This document shows, piece by piece, positions 36,353 to 44,511 of a stretch of 64,000 nucleotides of DNA. Position 1 is the stretch's first letter; each line of letters opens with the position of its first letter. The stretch comes from Rhizobiaceae bacterium MnEN-MB40S (GTDB lineage: Bacteria; Pseudomonadota; Alphaproteobacteria; Rhizobiales; Rhizobiaceae). Both the position numbers and the translations under genes were made by a program. Where the stretch lies: positions 310,001 to 374,000 of the forward strand of contig BRLC01000025.1 in NCBI GenBank assembly GCA_024343425.1, written 5' to 3'. The notes beneath the pieces are model-generated. The model was given only the letters and a program-made list of their open reading frames with translations. It made no database searches and was not told where the DNA came from.

Positions 36353-37639
36353 CTATCCGACACTTGGCGCAGATTTTATTTTGCTATCTTCGCAAAACCG
36401 CATCCGGTCACGGATATGCCCTGCCTGCTGATCGGTGGGTCCGAGCTGCAAAGCCCGCTCATAGGCGGACCAGGCGGCGTCGAATTGTTCGGTCTCGACG
36501 AACAGCGACGCCAGCGTCGTGTGGTAGTAGATGTAGTTGGACAGACTGTCCGCGACCGGCTCAAGGTGTCGCAGCGCCGCTTCCGGCGACAACGCTTTCG
36601 ACATGGCCACGGCGCGGTTAAGCGAAACGACCGGCGATGGCTGCAATTTTTCCAGGGCGGCGTAGAGCTGTTCGATCTCACGCCAATCCGTTTCGGCCGA
36701 GGTTGGCGCGGCGCAATGAACAGCGGCGATCGCCGCCTGAACCTGATAGGCGCCCGGGCGACCGTGGCGCAAAGCTTTTTCAAGCAAGGCGCGCCCCTCG
36801 GAAATCGCCGACGGCTCCCACTTGCCGCGGTCCTGATCCTCAAGCGCAATCAGCTTGCCGTCTTCGCCGATGCGGGCGCGTCGACGTGAGTGCTGCAACA
36901 GGCAGAGCGCCAGCAGACCCATGACCTCGGCCTGCGCCGGAAACAGCATCAGCAGCAAACGCGCAAGCCGGATCGCTTCTTCACACAACTCCTCGCGAAT
37001 ATGAATGTCGCCGCCGCTCGCCGTATATCCTTCGTTGAAAAGCAGATAGATCATCAGGCTGACCGCATTCAGCCGCCTCGCGCGCTCTTGCAGCGTCGGC
37101 GTTTCCAGCCGTGTCGCCACCGACGCCGCTTTCTTCTTCGCGCGCGTTATGCGCTGCTCCATCGTCTTCGGCTGAATAACGAACGCGCGCGCAATCTTGT
37201 CGACCGGAAAACCGGCGATAACTTTCAGCGCAAGGGCTAGCTGATCGTGCAAGGGAAGATCCGGCTGGCAGCACATGAACATCAGCCTCAGCACATCGTC
37301 GCGCAATTCGTCCTGATCGAGTTGGAGCAAAAGCTCTTCTTCCGGATCCGGCGGCTCCTCAACAGACGCGGCGGCTTCCAGCAACCCGGCACGGCGGCGA
37401 CTCTTGCGAATGCCGTCGATGGCGCTTCGCCGGGCCACGACGATCAGCCACGCGGTCGGATCACGCGCCACGCCGTCATCAGTCCAGGTCCTGATAGCCT
37501 TTTCGCATGCGTCCTGAAAGGCGTCTTCGGCCAGATCGACGCTGTTGAAATGCCGCACGAGCGCCGCGATGACACGCGGGCGGGCGTTGGCCAGGATCGC
37601 TTCCAGGCCTACCGAGGTCACAAGGGCCTCATCAGGCAT
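36353..37639 (-). CDS. ECF sigma factor with C-terminal TPR-like extension (ECF42-type)
   Basis: 428-residue sigma factor. Region 2 is at the N-terminus ('RVIAALVRHFNSVDLAEDAFQDACEKAIRTW...PTAWLIVVARRSAIDGIRKSRRR'), and region 4 follows ('ALALKVIAGFPVDKIARAFVIQPKTMEQRITRAKKK'). A long C-terminal extension of about 220 residues has TPR-like repeats ('EQLYAALEKLQPSPVVSLNRAVAMS', 'AWSAYERALQLGP') and replaces an anti-sigma factor in this group. No anti-sigma gene is adjacent. The start at 37639 overlaps the DGPF gene end by 8 nt; an earlier ATG at 37693 is possible. It probably directs its own operon and similar DGPF genes. Confidence 0.9.
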   Translation of the reverse strand: MPDEALVTSVGLEAILANARPRVIAALVRHFNSVDLAEDAFQDACEKAIRTWTDDGVARDPTAWLIVVARRSAIDGIRKSRRRAGLLEAAASVEEPPDPEEELLLQLDQDELRDDVLRLMFMCCQPDLPLHDQLALALKVIAGFPVDKIARAFVIQPKTMEQRITRAKKKAASVATRLETPTLQERARRLNAVSLMIYLLFNEGYTASGGDIHIREELCEEAIRLARLLLMLFPAQAEVMGLLALCLLQHSRRRARIGEDGKLIALEDQDRGKWEPSAISEGRALLEKALRHGRPGAYQVQAAIAAVHCAAPTSAETDWREIEQLYAALEKLQPSPVVSLNRAVAMSKALSPEAALRHLEPVADSLSNYIYYHTTLASLFVETEQFDAAWSAYERALQLGPTDQQAGHIRDRMRFCEDSKIKSAPSVG

Positions 37640-38009
37640 CGGCGGCAGGCTGCGCCAATGTTCCCCCTCCCCAGCCAACCGGCCTGACTTCATAGGCGGA
37701 AATCTCCAGCGGCAGCTTTTTCGCCTGCTCTATCGCTTCGTCCATGGAGTTGCATTCGACGATATAAAGGCCAAGCAATTGTTCCTTCGTCTCCGCGAAC
37801 GGCCCATCCAGCACCAGAACCGAATCCCCCTTTTGACGGACCGTCATCGCCGTCGTCGTGTCCATCAGCCGCGCGACGCTGCCCAGCGTTCCCTGTTCGC
37901 CAAGTTCGCGTTGTAATTCGCGGTGCTTTTCCATGGCGCGTTCCTGCTCGTTTTCCGGCAGGCGATCAAACACGCCTTCGATACCGTAAATGAGAATGGC
38001 ATATTGCAT
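37632..38009 (-). CDS. DGPF/YCII-related protein, partner of the ECF sigma factor
   Basis: 125-residue protein of the YCII-related family with the eponymous DGPF motif ('VLVLDGPFAETKEQLLGLYIVE') and the N-terminal 'MQYAILIYG'. It has a dimeric ferredoxin-like fold; the role is unproven. Genes of this type are almost invariably paired with ECF42-type sigma factors, as here, where it is the first gene and overlaps the sigma gene. Start 38009 has GGGAG upstream. A TGTCGA sequence, the -35 element I recall for this sigma group, lies 64-69 nt upstream of the start. Confidence 0.88.
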   Translation of the reverse strand: MQYAILIYGIEGVFDRLPENEQERAMEKHRELQRELGEQGTLGSVARLMDTTTAMTVRQKGDSVLVLDGPFAETKEQLLGLYIVECNSMDEAIEQAKKLPLEISAYEVRPVGWGGGTLAQPAADA

Positions 38010-38072
38010 CGAAACACTCCCGGTGATTTCAAGATCGTGGCAAGGACGCATCCAGATTGCCCAATCCTACAC

Positions 38073-38078
38073 TCGACA
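38073..38078 (-). promoter_or_regulatory. Candidate ECF42-type -35 element (TGTCGA)
   Basis: On the minus strand TGTCGA lies 64-69 nt upstream of the DGPF start. I recall this hexamer as the -35 motif of ECF42 sigma factors. A convincing -10 partner at the usual 16-18 nt spacing was not seen, so autoregulation is only suggested. Confidence 0.3.
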
Positions 38079-38230
38079 CTCGTATTTTTGGAATAAAGGA
38101 CGCCTACGATCCCATTTTCGTCAAATGGCGAGTATAATTGAAGCTTGGGTGGACAGGTTGCGTGACGCAACCATGCCGGACTTTTCGGCGTTTCAGTTGC
38201 AAGAGACGAGAACCCAACCGAGGATAAGAT

Positions 38231-38551
38231 ATGCGAGCCATACTACTCGCCGGCCTCCTGACGATGATAGTTTTGCCGGCACAGGCGATCAACCGCTACA
38301 ACGTCAACACAATGCAATGCCGGGACGTGCAGACCATTGTCCAGCAACAGGGCGCCGCCATCCTGCGCTATCCGTCGAAAAGAGTTCAGGGCATGACCCT
38401 GTACGATCGCTACGTCGCCAATAGCGGCTGGTGCGAGCCCGGCGAGTGGGCGAAACCCGGATGGGTTCCGACCGCTGATCGGGCCAAATGTCCGGTCCGC
38501 CACTGCGAAGACATCGACTACTGGGATGACGGACACTTCCGGAGATTCTGA
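38231..38551 (+). CDS. Small secreted cysteine-containing protein
   Basis: 106-residue protein with a signal peptide (about 1-19, MRAILLAGLLTMIVLPAQA). The mature part of about 87 residues has four cysteines, in 'MQCRDVQTI', 'SGWCEPGEW', 'AKCPVRHCED', and the pattern suggests two disulfides. It ends 'YWDDGHFRRF'. Similar small proteins occur in rhizobia without known function; I do not recognise a named family. The start at 38231 follows GAGGA. It is divergent from the DGPF/sigma operon, and the 221-nt gap holds both promoters. Confidence 0.75.
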   Translation: MRAILLAGLLTMIVLPAQAINRYNVNTMQCRDVQTIVQQQGAAILRYPSKRVQGMTLYDRYVANSGWCEPGEWAKPGWVPTADRAKCPVRHCEDIDYWDDGHFRRF

Positions 38552-38561
38552 AGGCCGTTGC

Positions 38562-39491
38562 TCAGATGCGACCTTCGTTCTCAAGCATATGGGACTGCTC
38601 GCCCATATGCATGAATTCCCGGAACGCCTTCACAGCGGCGTTCTGATCGACATTCGCCGCCCAGGCGAGACCGACGTCCATGGTCGGAATCCGATCCGCC
38701 AGTGAAACGACCTCCACCCTGCGACCGTCAAGCGACCACGGTCGATAGACCATGTCCGAAAGGATGGTCACGCCCATGCCGTTGGCGACCATCGATCTGA
38801 CGGCTTCCACGGAAGATGTGCGCAGAATCGCTTTCGGTCGATAGCTTGTTCGGTTCCAGTACCGCTGCGCCGTATTCGACGCCTCATCGACCGTCAGCAT
38901 GATGTATGGCTCATTGGCGATATCCGACAGGCCCACCGACGGGATAGCCAGCAAAGGATGCTGAGAAGACAGCCATAGTCTGCGGCGCGACTTCAGCAGC
39001 GTCTCGTATGCCAGTCCCTCCTGATCGAGAATGTTGGACGTCAACAAGACCGCCAGATCGAAAGTCCCCGAAACAAGGCCGTCCTCGATAGCGCTTCGCG
39101 GCGCTTCTGTGAGCTGCAGGTTCACGCTGGGAAAGGCGCGGACGAACCGCTCGATATAGGGCGACAGGAAATACCCGGCGACGGTATAGGTCATCGCGAG
39201 GCGAAGGGTCCCTTTGACTCCGTCGCGCAGCCGCCGCGGCGAACGCACCGCCTCATCGACGGCAGCCATGATCCGGCGGGCGTGATCCAGGAATATGTTG
39301 CCTTCATAAGTCAGCATCACGCCGCCTGCGTGGCGATGAAAGAGAGGAACGCCGACGATTTCCTCAAGCTGCTTGATTGCAGTGGTGACAGCCGATTGCG
39401 AGACGTTCAGTTCCATAGCTGCGCGTGACACCTGACCCATATTGGCCACTGCTATGAAGTAGCGGATCTGCCGTATCGATGGTTCATTCAT
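38562..39491 (-). CDS. LysR-type regulator, probable controller of the carboxylase cluster
   Basis: 309-residue LysR regulator. The N-terminal helix-turn-helix is 'RQIRYFIAVANMGQVSRAAMELNVSQSAVTTAIKQLEEIVGVPLFHR', and the C-terminal effector-binding domain (about 95-300) is of the periplasmic-binding type ('AIEDGLVSGTFDLAVLLTSNI...GMGVTILSDMVYRPW'). It is transcribed divergently from the TorT-like/ABC/carboxylase genes across 333 nt that contain a perfect palindrome near its own start. Position is the main reason to link it to the cluster. The inducer is unknown, perhaps the imported substrate. Confidence 0.9.
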   Translation of the reverse strand: MNEPSIRQIRYFIAVANMGQVSRAAMELNVSQSAVTTAIKQLEEIVGVPLFHRHAGGVMLTYEGNIFLDHARRIMAAVDEAVRSPRRLRDGVKGTLRLAMTYTVAGYFLSPYIERFVRAFPSVNLQLTEAPRSAIEDGLVSGTFDLAVLLTSNILDQEGLAYETLLKSRRRLWLSSQHPLLAIPSVGLSDIANEPYIMLTVDEASNTAQRYWNRTSYRPKAILRTSSVEAVRSMVANGMGVTILSDMVYRPWSLDGRRVEVVSLADRIPTMDVGLAWAANVDQNAAVKAFREFMHMGEQSHMLENEGRI

Positions 39492-39824
39492 TTCGCAGAT
39501 AATCCATATCAGCTTTTTTTATAGCCCAATGCAAAGATTTGCATCACTGTTCGATCGAAGGAGCATTAACGAGAGCGGTTAACCACGGTAAAACATAACA
39601 AAATCCGGGCTTTTAAGGCAATTGGATTACGAAACATCGCTGCTCTGATACAAATTTAGGCATGCCTCTTGTTTGCGCGTGCGAAATAAGAAAATCAGAA
39701 TTAATATCCCTAATATTCGTATTTTACAATTTCCCTATCCTGTTCTTTCATTTTGTTCGACCGTCCCTCCGCTGGTGGGCCGGAAAAGTGGACAATGGGT
39801 TCGCACCTATCAGGAGGTACTTCT
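39492..39824. other. 333-nt divergent intergenic control region
   Basis: No gene was seen. The region is AT-rich compared with its surroundings, especially 39680-39760. It contains the palindrome at 39529-39544, short AT-rich runs that could be -10 elements, and an AGGAGG ribosome site at 39812-39817 for the binding-protein gene. It should carry the promoters for the LysR gene and for the plus-strand operon. Confidence 0.7.
39529..39544. promoter_or_regulatory. Perfect palindrome upstream of lysR, candidate LysR operator
   Basis: ATGCAAA-GA-TTTGCAT: 7-nt perfect arms around a 2-nt centre, starting 38 nt upstream of the lysR start. It is the most symmetric element in the divergent region. LysR sites are usually interrupted palindromes of about this length; the assignment to this regulator is by position. 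Confidence 0.5.
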
Positions 39825-40895
39825 ATGAAGCACACAATCTCTACATTGACGGCATCCGCAGCATTGGCGTTGACGATGTCGACGGCCGCACATGCCCAGG
39901 AATGGTTCCCCTTCCCGGTCGAAGTCTGGGAAACAATGGCCATGGACAGCGCCAGGACGAAGATGGACTACGAACCGCTTGAAAAGGCCTCCAAGGCCTG
40001 GGATATCTGCGTTTCGTTCCCGCACATGAAGGACGCCTACTGGCTCGGCGTCGACTATGGCGTCACCGAAGAGGCCAAGCGCCTCGGCGTGAAGGCCAAT
40101 GTCGTCGAAGCCGGCGGCTACACTGAACTCAACACCCAGATCTCCCAGATCGAGGACTGCGTTTCGGCCGGCGCCGACGCTGTTATCATCGGCGCCATCT
40201 CGTTTGACGGCCTGAACAACCTCGTCGGAGAGATCCGGTCGAAGGATATTCCGGTCATCGACGTCATCAACGGCATGTCGTCCGAGGAACTGTCGGCGAA
40301 GTCCCTCGTCTCGTTTGGTGAAATGGGCGCAAAGGCAGGTGAATTTCTTGCCGCGGAACACCCGTCCGGCGGTGAAGCGGCGAAAGTCGCCTGGTTCCCC
40401 GGTCCGGCTGGCGCAGGCTGGGTCGAAGCGGGTAACACCGGCTTTGCAGGCGCAATCGAAGGCAGCGCCGTCGAGGTCGTCGACACCAAGTACGGAGACA
40501 CCGGCAAGGAAGCCCAGTCCAAGCTGATCGAGGACACGCTCGAAGCTTACCCCGATCTCGATTACATCGTCGGAACCGCCGTGACTGCGGAAGCCGCCGT
40601 GCCGATTCTTCGCTCGCGCGGCCTGACGGACCAGATCAAGGTTGTCGCCTATTACTTCACGCCAGGCGTGGCCCAGGGCATCTCGAGAGGTCAGATCCTC
40701 GCGGCGCCGACGGACTCTACCGTCATCCAGGGCCGGATCGCAGTCGATCAGGCTGTCCGCATCCTTGAAGGCAAGGACTTCATGATGCATGTCGGTCCGG
40801 AACTTCAGGTGGTGACCCATGAAAACTACAAGGACTTCGACCCGACCTCCACCCTGGCGCCCGACGGTTTCCGTCCGGTGTTTTCGGTAGAGTAA
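39825..40895 (+). CDS. TorT-like periplasmic substrate-binding protein
   Basis: 356-residue periplasmic protein with a signal peptide (about 1-24, ending AHAQE). It closely resembles TorT, the TMAO-responsive partner of the TorS kinase: 'WFPFPVEVWE', 'CVSFPHMKDAYWLGVDYGVTEEAKRLGV', 'NVVEAGGYTELNTQISQIEDCVSAGADAVIIGAISFD', 'WFPGPAGAGW' and 'GISRGQILAAPTDSTVIQGRIAVDQAVR'. The ribose-type ABC ATPase and permease genes follow directly, so it should deliver a ligand for import, not signalling. The start at 39825 has AGGAGG. The ligand is unknown; TorS/TorR genes are not nearby. Confidence 0.88.
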   Translation: MKHTISTLTASAALALTMSTAAHAQEWFPFPVEVWETMAMDSARTKMDYEPLEKASKAWDICVSFPHMKDAYWLGVDYGVTEEAKRLGVKANVVEAGGYTELNTQISQIEDCVSAGADAVIIGAISFDGLNNLVGEIRSKDIPVIDVINGMSSEELSAKSLVSFGEMGAKAGEFLAAEHPSGGEAAKVAWFPGPAGAGWVEAGNTGFAGAIEGSAVEVVDTKYGDTGKEAQSKLIEDTLEAYPDLDYIVGTAVTAEAAVPILRSRGLTDQIKVVAYYFTPGVAQGISRGQILAAPTDSTVIQGRIAVDQAVRILEGKDFMMHVGPELQVVTHENYKDFDPTSTLAPDGFRPVFSVE

Positions 40896-40917
40896 TCAGA
40901 ACAGCGGCGCCCGGACG

Positions 40918-42465
40918 ATGTCGGACACCACCATGCGGCAATCAGAAGATCAGGCCTCCAGGGCGGATCTGCTTCTCGCCACGCATGGCATGTCCAAGCA
41001 ATATCCGGGCGTGCTGGCGCTCGACAACGTTGATTTCGACCTGATGACTGGCGAAGTTCACGTGCTCTTCGGAGAAAACGGCGCCGGCAAGTCCACACTG
41101 ATATCGATCCTGGCCGGCGCCAACCAACCGAGCGCCGGCCAGATCCTGCTTCGCGGAAAACCCGTTACGTTCAGTTCGGTTCATGAGGCGCGGGCGCACG
41201 GCATTTCCGCCGTCTTCCAGGAGTTTTCGCTGATCCCGCAGATGACAGTCGAGGAAAACCTGTTCCTCGGCGCCGAACCCCGGCGCGGCGGCTTCGTCGA
41301 CAAGGCGGCCATTCGACGCGAAGCGCGTAAGATCCTCGACGAACTCGGCTTCAACCTCCAGCCGCACCAGCGCATCGACCACCTGACGCGCGCGGAGCAG
41401 CAGATGGTTGAAATTGCGAAGGCTTTTCGCTCCGACCTGTCCGTGCTCATTCTTGACGAACCCACCGCCTCACTGACCAATCATGAAACAGACCAACTGT
41501 TCAAGCTTATCGGCGAACTGACGGCGCGCGGCGTGGGGATCATATACATCACCCATCGTATGGCGGAGATCCGCCGGATCGGCGATCGCATCACAGTGCT
41601 CCGGGACGGGCGCTACATCGACACGGTGGATGCGCAGACCGCTTCGGAAGACGATCTGGTAGGTTTGATGACCGGCCGCGTGGTCGGCGGCATCTTCCCC
41701 GACCTCGACCTGCCCGACCCGGGAGAAACGGTGCTCGACGTCGATCACGTTTCGGTGGCCGACGGCTCGCTGACCGACGCGACGCTTCACGTCAAAAGAG
41801 GCGAGATCATCGGCATGGCGGGCCTGGTCGGCTCAGGCAAGTCGGAACTCATGCAGGCCTGTTTCGGAACATTGCCGATTTCGTCCGGCTCAGTGCGTTT
41901 CAAGAACACCGATATTACGGGCCACAAACCGCGGCGCAACATCAGGGCCGGTTTCCTCTATCTGCCGGCGGACCGTCGCAGTGAAGGCCTGATGATGATG
42001 CGCTCGATTCGGGAGAATGTCGCGCTTGCATCCCTGGACATAGCGCCCTTCTCGAATGGCGTTTTCCTTAATGCAAGCGGTGAACGCCAGGCGGTGACGG
42101 CACTGGCGGAACGGCTCAATCTGTCGCCTCCGCGCATTGAGCGCGCCGTCGACCATTTCTCCGGGGGCAACCAACAAAAAGCAATGCTCGCTCGGGCGCT
42201 CACGCGACACTACGACCTGATCGTGTTCGATGAACCGACCGTGGGCGTCGATGTCGGGACACGCGCGTCCATCTATCGTTTCATCGTCGAACTGGCGCGC
42301 GCCGGCACGGCGATCGTCCTCATTTCCTCCGACCTTCCGGAGATCCTTCATCTCACCACCCGCGCCTATGTCTTTTACCGAGGCCGAATTCAGGCCGAAG
42401 TCGCGGGCGACCAGCTTACGGAGCAGAACGTGCTATCGCATTTCTTCGAAAGAGAGGCGGCATGA
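40918..42465 (+). CDS. Sugar-type ABC transporter ATPase (RbsA-like)
   Basis: 515-residue ATPase with two nucleotide-binding domains of the ribose/galactose (CUT2) type. In the first, Walker A is GENGAGKST at 52-60 and Walker B 'VLILDEPTASLT', with a noncanonical signature 'LTRAEQQMVEIAKA'. In the second, the degenerate Walker A is 'GLVGSGKS' and the signature 'FSGGNQQKAMLARAL', with 'IVFDEPTVGVDVGTR'. This pairing is the RbsA architecture. Its stop overlaps the permease start by 4 nt. Despite the sugar-family name, the substrate here is inferred to be a nitrogen compound from the downstream genes. Confidence 0.9.
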   Translation: MSDTTMRQSEDQASRADLLLATHGMSKQYPGVLALDNVDFDLMTGEVHVLFGENGAGKSTLISILAGANQPSAGQILLRGKPVTFSSVHEARAHGISAVFQEFSLIPQMTVEENLFLGAEPRRGGFVDKAAIRREARKILDELGFNLQPHQRIDHLTRAEQQMVEIAKAFRSDLSVLILDEPTASLTNHETDQLFKLIGELTARGVGIIYITHRMAEIRRIGDRITVLRDGRYIDTVDAQTASEDDLVGLMTGRVVGGIFPDLDLPDPGETVLDVDHVSVADGSLTDATLHVKRGEIIGMAGLVGSGKSELMQACFGTLPISSGSVRFKNTDITGHKPRRNIRAGFLYLPADRRSEGLMMMRSIRENVALASLDIAPFSNGVFLNASGERQAVTALAERLNLSPPRIERAVDHFSGGNQQKAMLARALTRHYDLIVFDEPTVGVDVGTRASIYRFIVELARAGTAIVLISSDLPEILHLTTRAYVFYRGRIQAEVAGDQLTEQNVLSHFFEREAA

Positions 42466-43490
42466 CCGCCGACAAGACAACGACGGCGCCTGCGGCGGCG
42501 GCAAGCGGCGATTTCATCAAGCGCATCTTCGTTCGCGTCGGCATTCTGCCCTTTCTGCTTCTCATCGCGATCGTCGTATTCACGATGATGTCGGACAACT
42601 TCCTGACGGCGCGCAACCTGATGAACGTCCTGCGCCAATCTGTCTATCTGATGATCGTGTCGCTCGGACAGATGCTGGCGCTGCTGACCGGCGGCTTCGA
42701 CCTTTCGGTCGGAACGGTCGTGGCGCTATCGTCGGTGGTCGGCGCGATGGCGATGGCGGCGACCGCCGTGGCGATGCCCGAAATGGTGTGGCTCGCCATC
42801 ACGGTTGGATGCCTCGCCGGTATAGCGGCAGGATCGATGATCGGCGTCGTGAATGGCGCAGGCGTCGCATTTTTCGGCGTATCACCTTTCATGATGTCTC
42901 TCGGCATGACTTCGGTCGGCTTCGGTGTCGCGCTGTTCCTGACCGGCGGCGTCCCGGTTTACGGCATGCCGGTGGCTTTCGGCGACATATTCGGCTTCGG
43001 TTCCATGTTTGGCGTACCCGTTCCCGTCTATGCCGCCGCCCTGCTCGCGATCGGCCTGTACATCTTCCTGTACTGGACCCCGCAGGGCCGATATTTCTAC
43101 GCCGTGGGCGGCAACGTGAAGGCCGCCTCGCTGTCCGGCGTCAATACGACCGGAACGCTTTTCATCACCTATGTGCTGTGCTCCTTTTTCGCCGCTGTAT
43201 CAGGCATGTTGCTCACGGCGCGTCTGGACACCGGAGAGGCGAATATCGGGGCGTCCATGCCTCTTGAATCGATCGCCGCCTGCGTGATCGCCGGCGTAAG
43301 CCTTCGCGGCGGTGTCGGACGCCTCGAAAACGTGGTGCTCGGCGCCCTGTTTATTGGCCTCGTTCAGAACGGCATGAACCTGGCGCGCATCGAATCCTAT
43401 TTGCAGACTGTCGTACTCGGCGCCCTTCTGATCCTCGCTGTGATCGCGGACCAGATCCGGCTTCGCTACGTCGCATCCCTGAAAGACTGA
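42462..43490 (+). CDS. Sugar-type ABC transporter permease (RbsC-like)
   Basis: 342-residue inner-membrane protein with about ten hydrophobic segments and the BPD_transp_2 family pattern: 'NLMNVLRQSVYLMIVSLGQMLALLTGGFDLSVGTVVALSSVVGA', 'GRYFYAVGGNVKAASLSGVNTTG' (cytoplasmic loop) and 'LESIAACVIAGVSLRGGVGRLENVVLGALFIGLVQNGMNL'. It is translationally coupled to the ATPase gene (ATGA). With the preceding two genes it makes a complete importer, and the 12-nt gap to pxpA places uptake and catabolism on one transcript. Confidence 0.92.
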   Translation: MTADKTTTAPAAAASGDFIKRIFVRVGILPFLLLIAIVVFTMMSDNFLTARNLMNVLRQSVYLMIVSLGQMLALLTGGFDLSVGTVVALSSVVGAMAMAATAVAMPEMVWLAITVGCLAGIAAGSMIGVVNGAGVAFFGVSPFMMSLGMTSVGFGVALFLTGGVPVYGMPVAFGDIFGFGSMFGVPVPVYAAALLAIGLYIFLYWTPQGRYFYAVGGNVKAASLSGVNTTGTLFITYVLCSFFAAVSGMLLTARLDTGEANIGASMPLESIAACVIAGVSLRGGVGRLENVVLGALFIGLVQNGMNLARIESYLQTVVLGALLILAVIADQIRLRYVASLKD

Positions 43491-43502
43491 GGAACCGAAT
43501 AA

Positions 43503-44231
43503 ATGACCGTGGATATTAACTGCGACATGGGAGAGAGTTTCGGTCTCTACAAAATGGGCGATGACGAAGGCATCATGCCCTTTATCACCCAGGCCAACGT
43601 GGCGTGCGGATTTCATGGATCCGATCCGAACCACATGCGGCATACGGTCGAACTCGCGCGCGCGCATGACGTAAAGGTCGGCGCGCATTTCTCGCTTCCC
43701 GATCTTGCAGGCTTCGGCCGACGGGAAATGAAGATCGAGCGCGAAGAGATGGCCAATATCATCCTCTACCAGATCGGCGCGCTGAAGGGCTTCCTCGACC
43801 AGGCGGGCATGAAGCTTTCGCATCTCAAGCCGCATGGCGCCCTTTACGGCATGGCCGCGCGCATGGAGAATATCGCGGAAGCGGTCGCTGATGCAGCCGA
43901 AGTCTACGATGTGCCTGTGATGGGGCTTGCGGGAACGCTGCACGAAGAAGTCTATACGCGCCGCGGCGGCGGTTTCCTTGCGGAATTCTTCGCCGATCTG
44001 GATTATGACGACGATGGAAGCCTGATCATCACACGCGAACATGCGGCTGTTGATCCGCAAGTTGCGGCTGCGCGGTCGGTCGAAGCTGTCCGTAACGGAC
44101 GGCTGACGTCAATCAACGGAAAAACATTGCCTGTGCGCGTGGAAACGATTTGCGTGCACTCGGACACACCCAACGCCGTCGCCATCGCAAGGGCGGTTCA
44201 GGAAGGAATCAGTCAGTTGCATGCGGCCTGA
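43503..44231 (+). CDS. pxpA: PxpA-type (LamB/YcsF) 5-oxoprolinase subunit A homologue
   Basis: 242-residue LamB/YcsF protein; in PxpABC 5-oxoprolinase this subunit works with PxpB and PxpC in ATP-dependent lactam opening. Family segments are clear: 'DINCDMGES', 'GDDEGIMPFITQANVACGFHGSDPNHM', 'LAGFGRRE', 'YQIGALKGFLDQAG' and 'LKPHGALYG'. Two conserved places differ from the sequence I expect: GAHFSLPD where GAHPSYPD is usual, and VHSDTP where VHGDTP is usual. The substrate may therefore not be 5-oxoproline. It lies 32 nt ahead of the biotin carrier gene, within the carboxylase cluster. Confidence 0.88.
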   Translation: MTVDINCDMGESFGLYKMGDDEGIMPFITQANVACGFHGSDPNHMRHTVELARAHDVKVGAHFSLPDLAGFGRREMKIEREEMANIILYQIGALKGFLDQAGMKLSHLKPHGALYGMAARMENIAEAVADAAEVYDVPVMGLAGTLHEEVYTRRGGGFLAEFFADLDYDDDGSLIITREHAAVDPQVAAARSVEAVRNGRLTSINGKTLPVRVETICVHSDTPNAVAIARAVQEGISQLHAA

Positions 44232-44263
44232 CGCCGGCGCTGACGAACAAGGAGAAGCAATTC

Positions 44264-44503
44264 ATGGCAAAACATGAGGTCAAATCGCCCATCCCGGGCA
44301 CGTTCTACCGCAAGCCCGCGCCTGATCAGCCGCCCTTCAAAGAGGTTGGCGACACGGTGGCGAAGGGCGACACGGTCGCGATCGTCGAAGTGATGAAATC
44401 ATTCCACGAGATCAAGTCGGACGGCGACGGAACCATTACCGCGTTTCCGATTGATGACGCCGAACCGGTCATGGCCGGCCAGACCATCGTCGAACTGGAC
44501 TGA
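44264..44503 (+). CDS. Biotin carboxyl carrier protein (free-standing)
   Basis: 79-residue stand-alone biotinyl domain, about half the length of AccB and lacking its N-terminal region. It opens 'SPIPGTFYRKPAPDQPPFKEVGDTV', the thumb-containing form typical of acetyl-CoA carboxylase carriers. The biotin-accepting Lys45 lies in EVMKS in place of the usual EAMKM. It directly precedes the biotin carboxylase gene by 8 nt. A dedicated carrier beside biotin carboxylase and AHS1/AHS2 genes indicates a split biotin-dependent carboxylase. The ATG at 44264 follows AAGGAGAAG. Confidence 0.88.
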   Translation: MAKHEVKSPIPGTFYRKPAPDQPPFKEVGDTVAKGDTVAIVEVMKSFHEIKSDGDGTITAFPIDDAEPVMAGQTIVELD

Positions 44504-44511
44504 GGCGCTTC

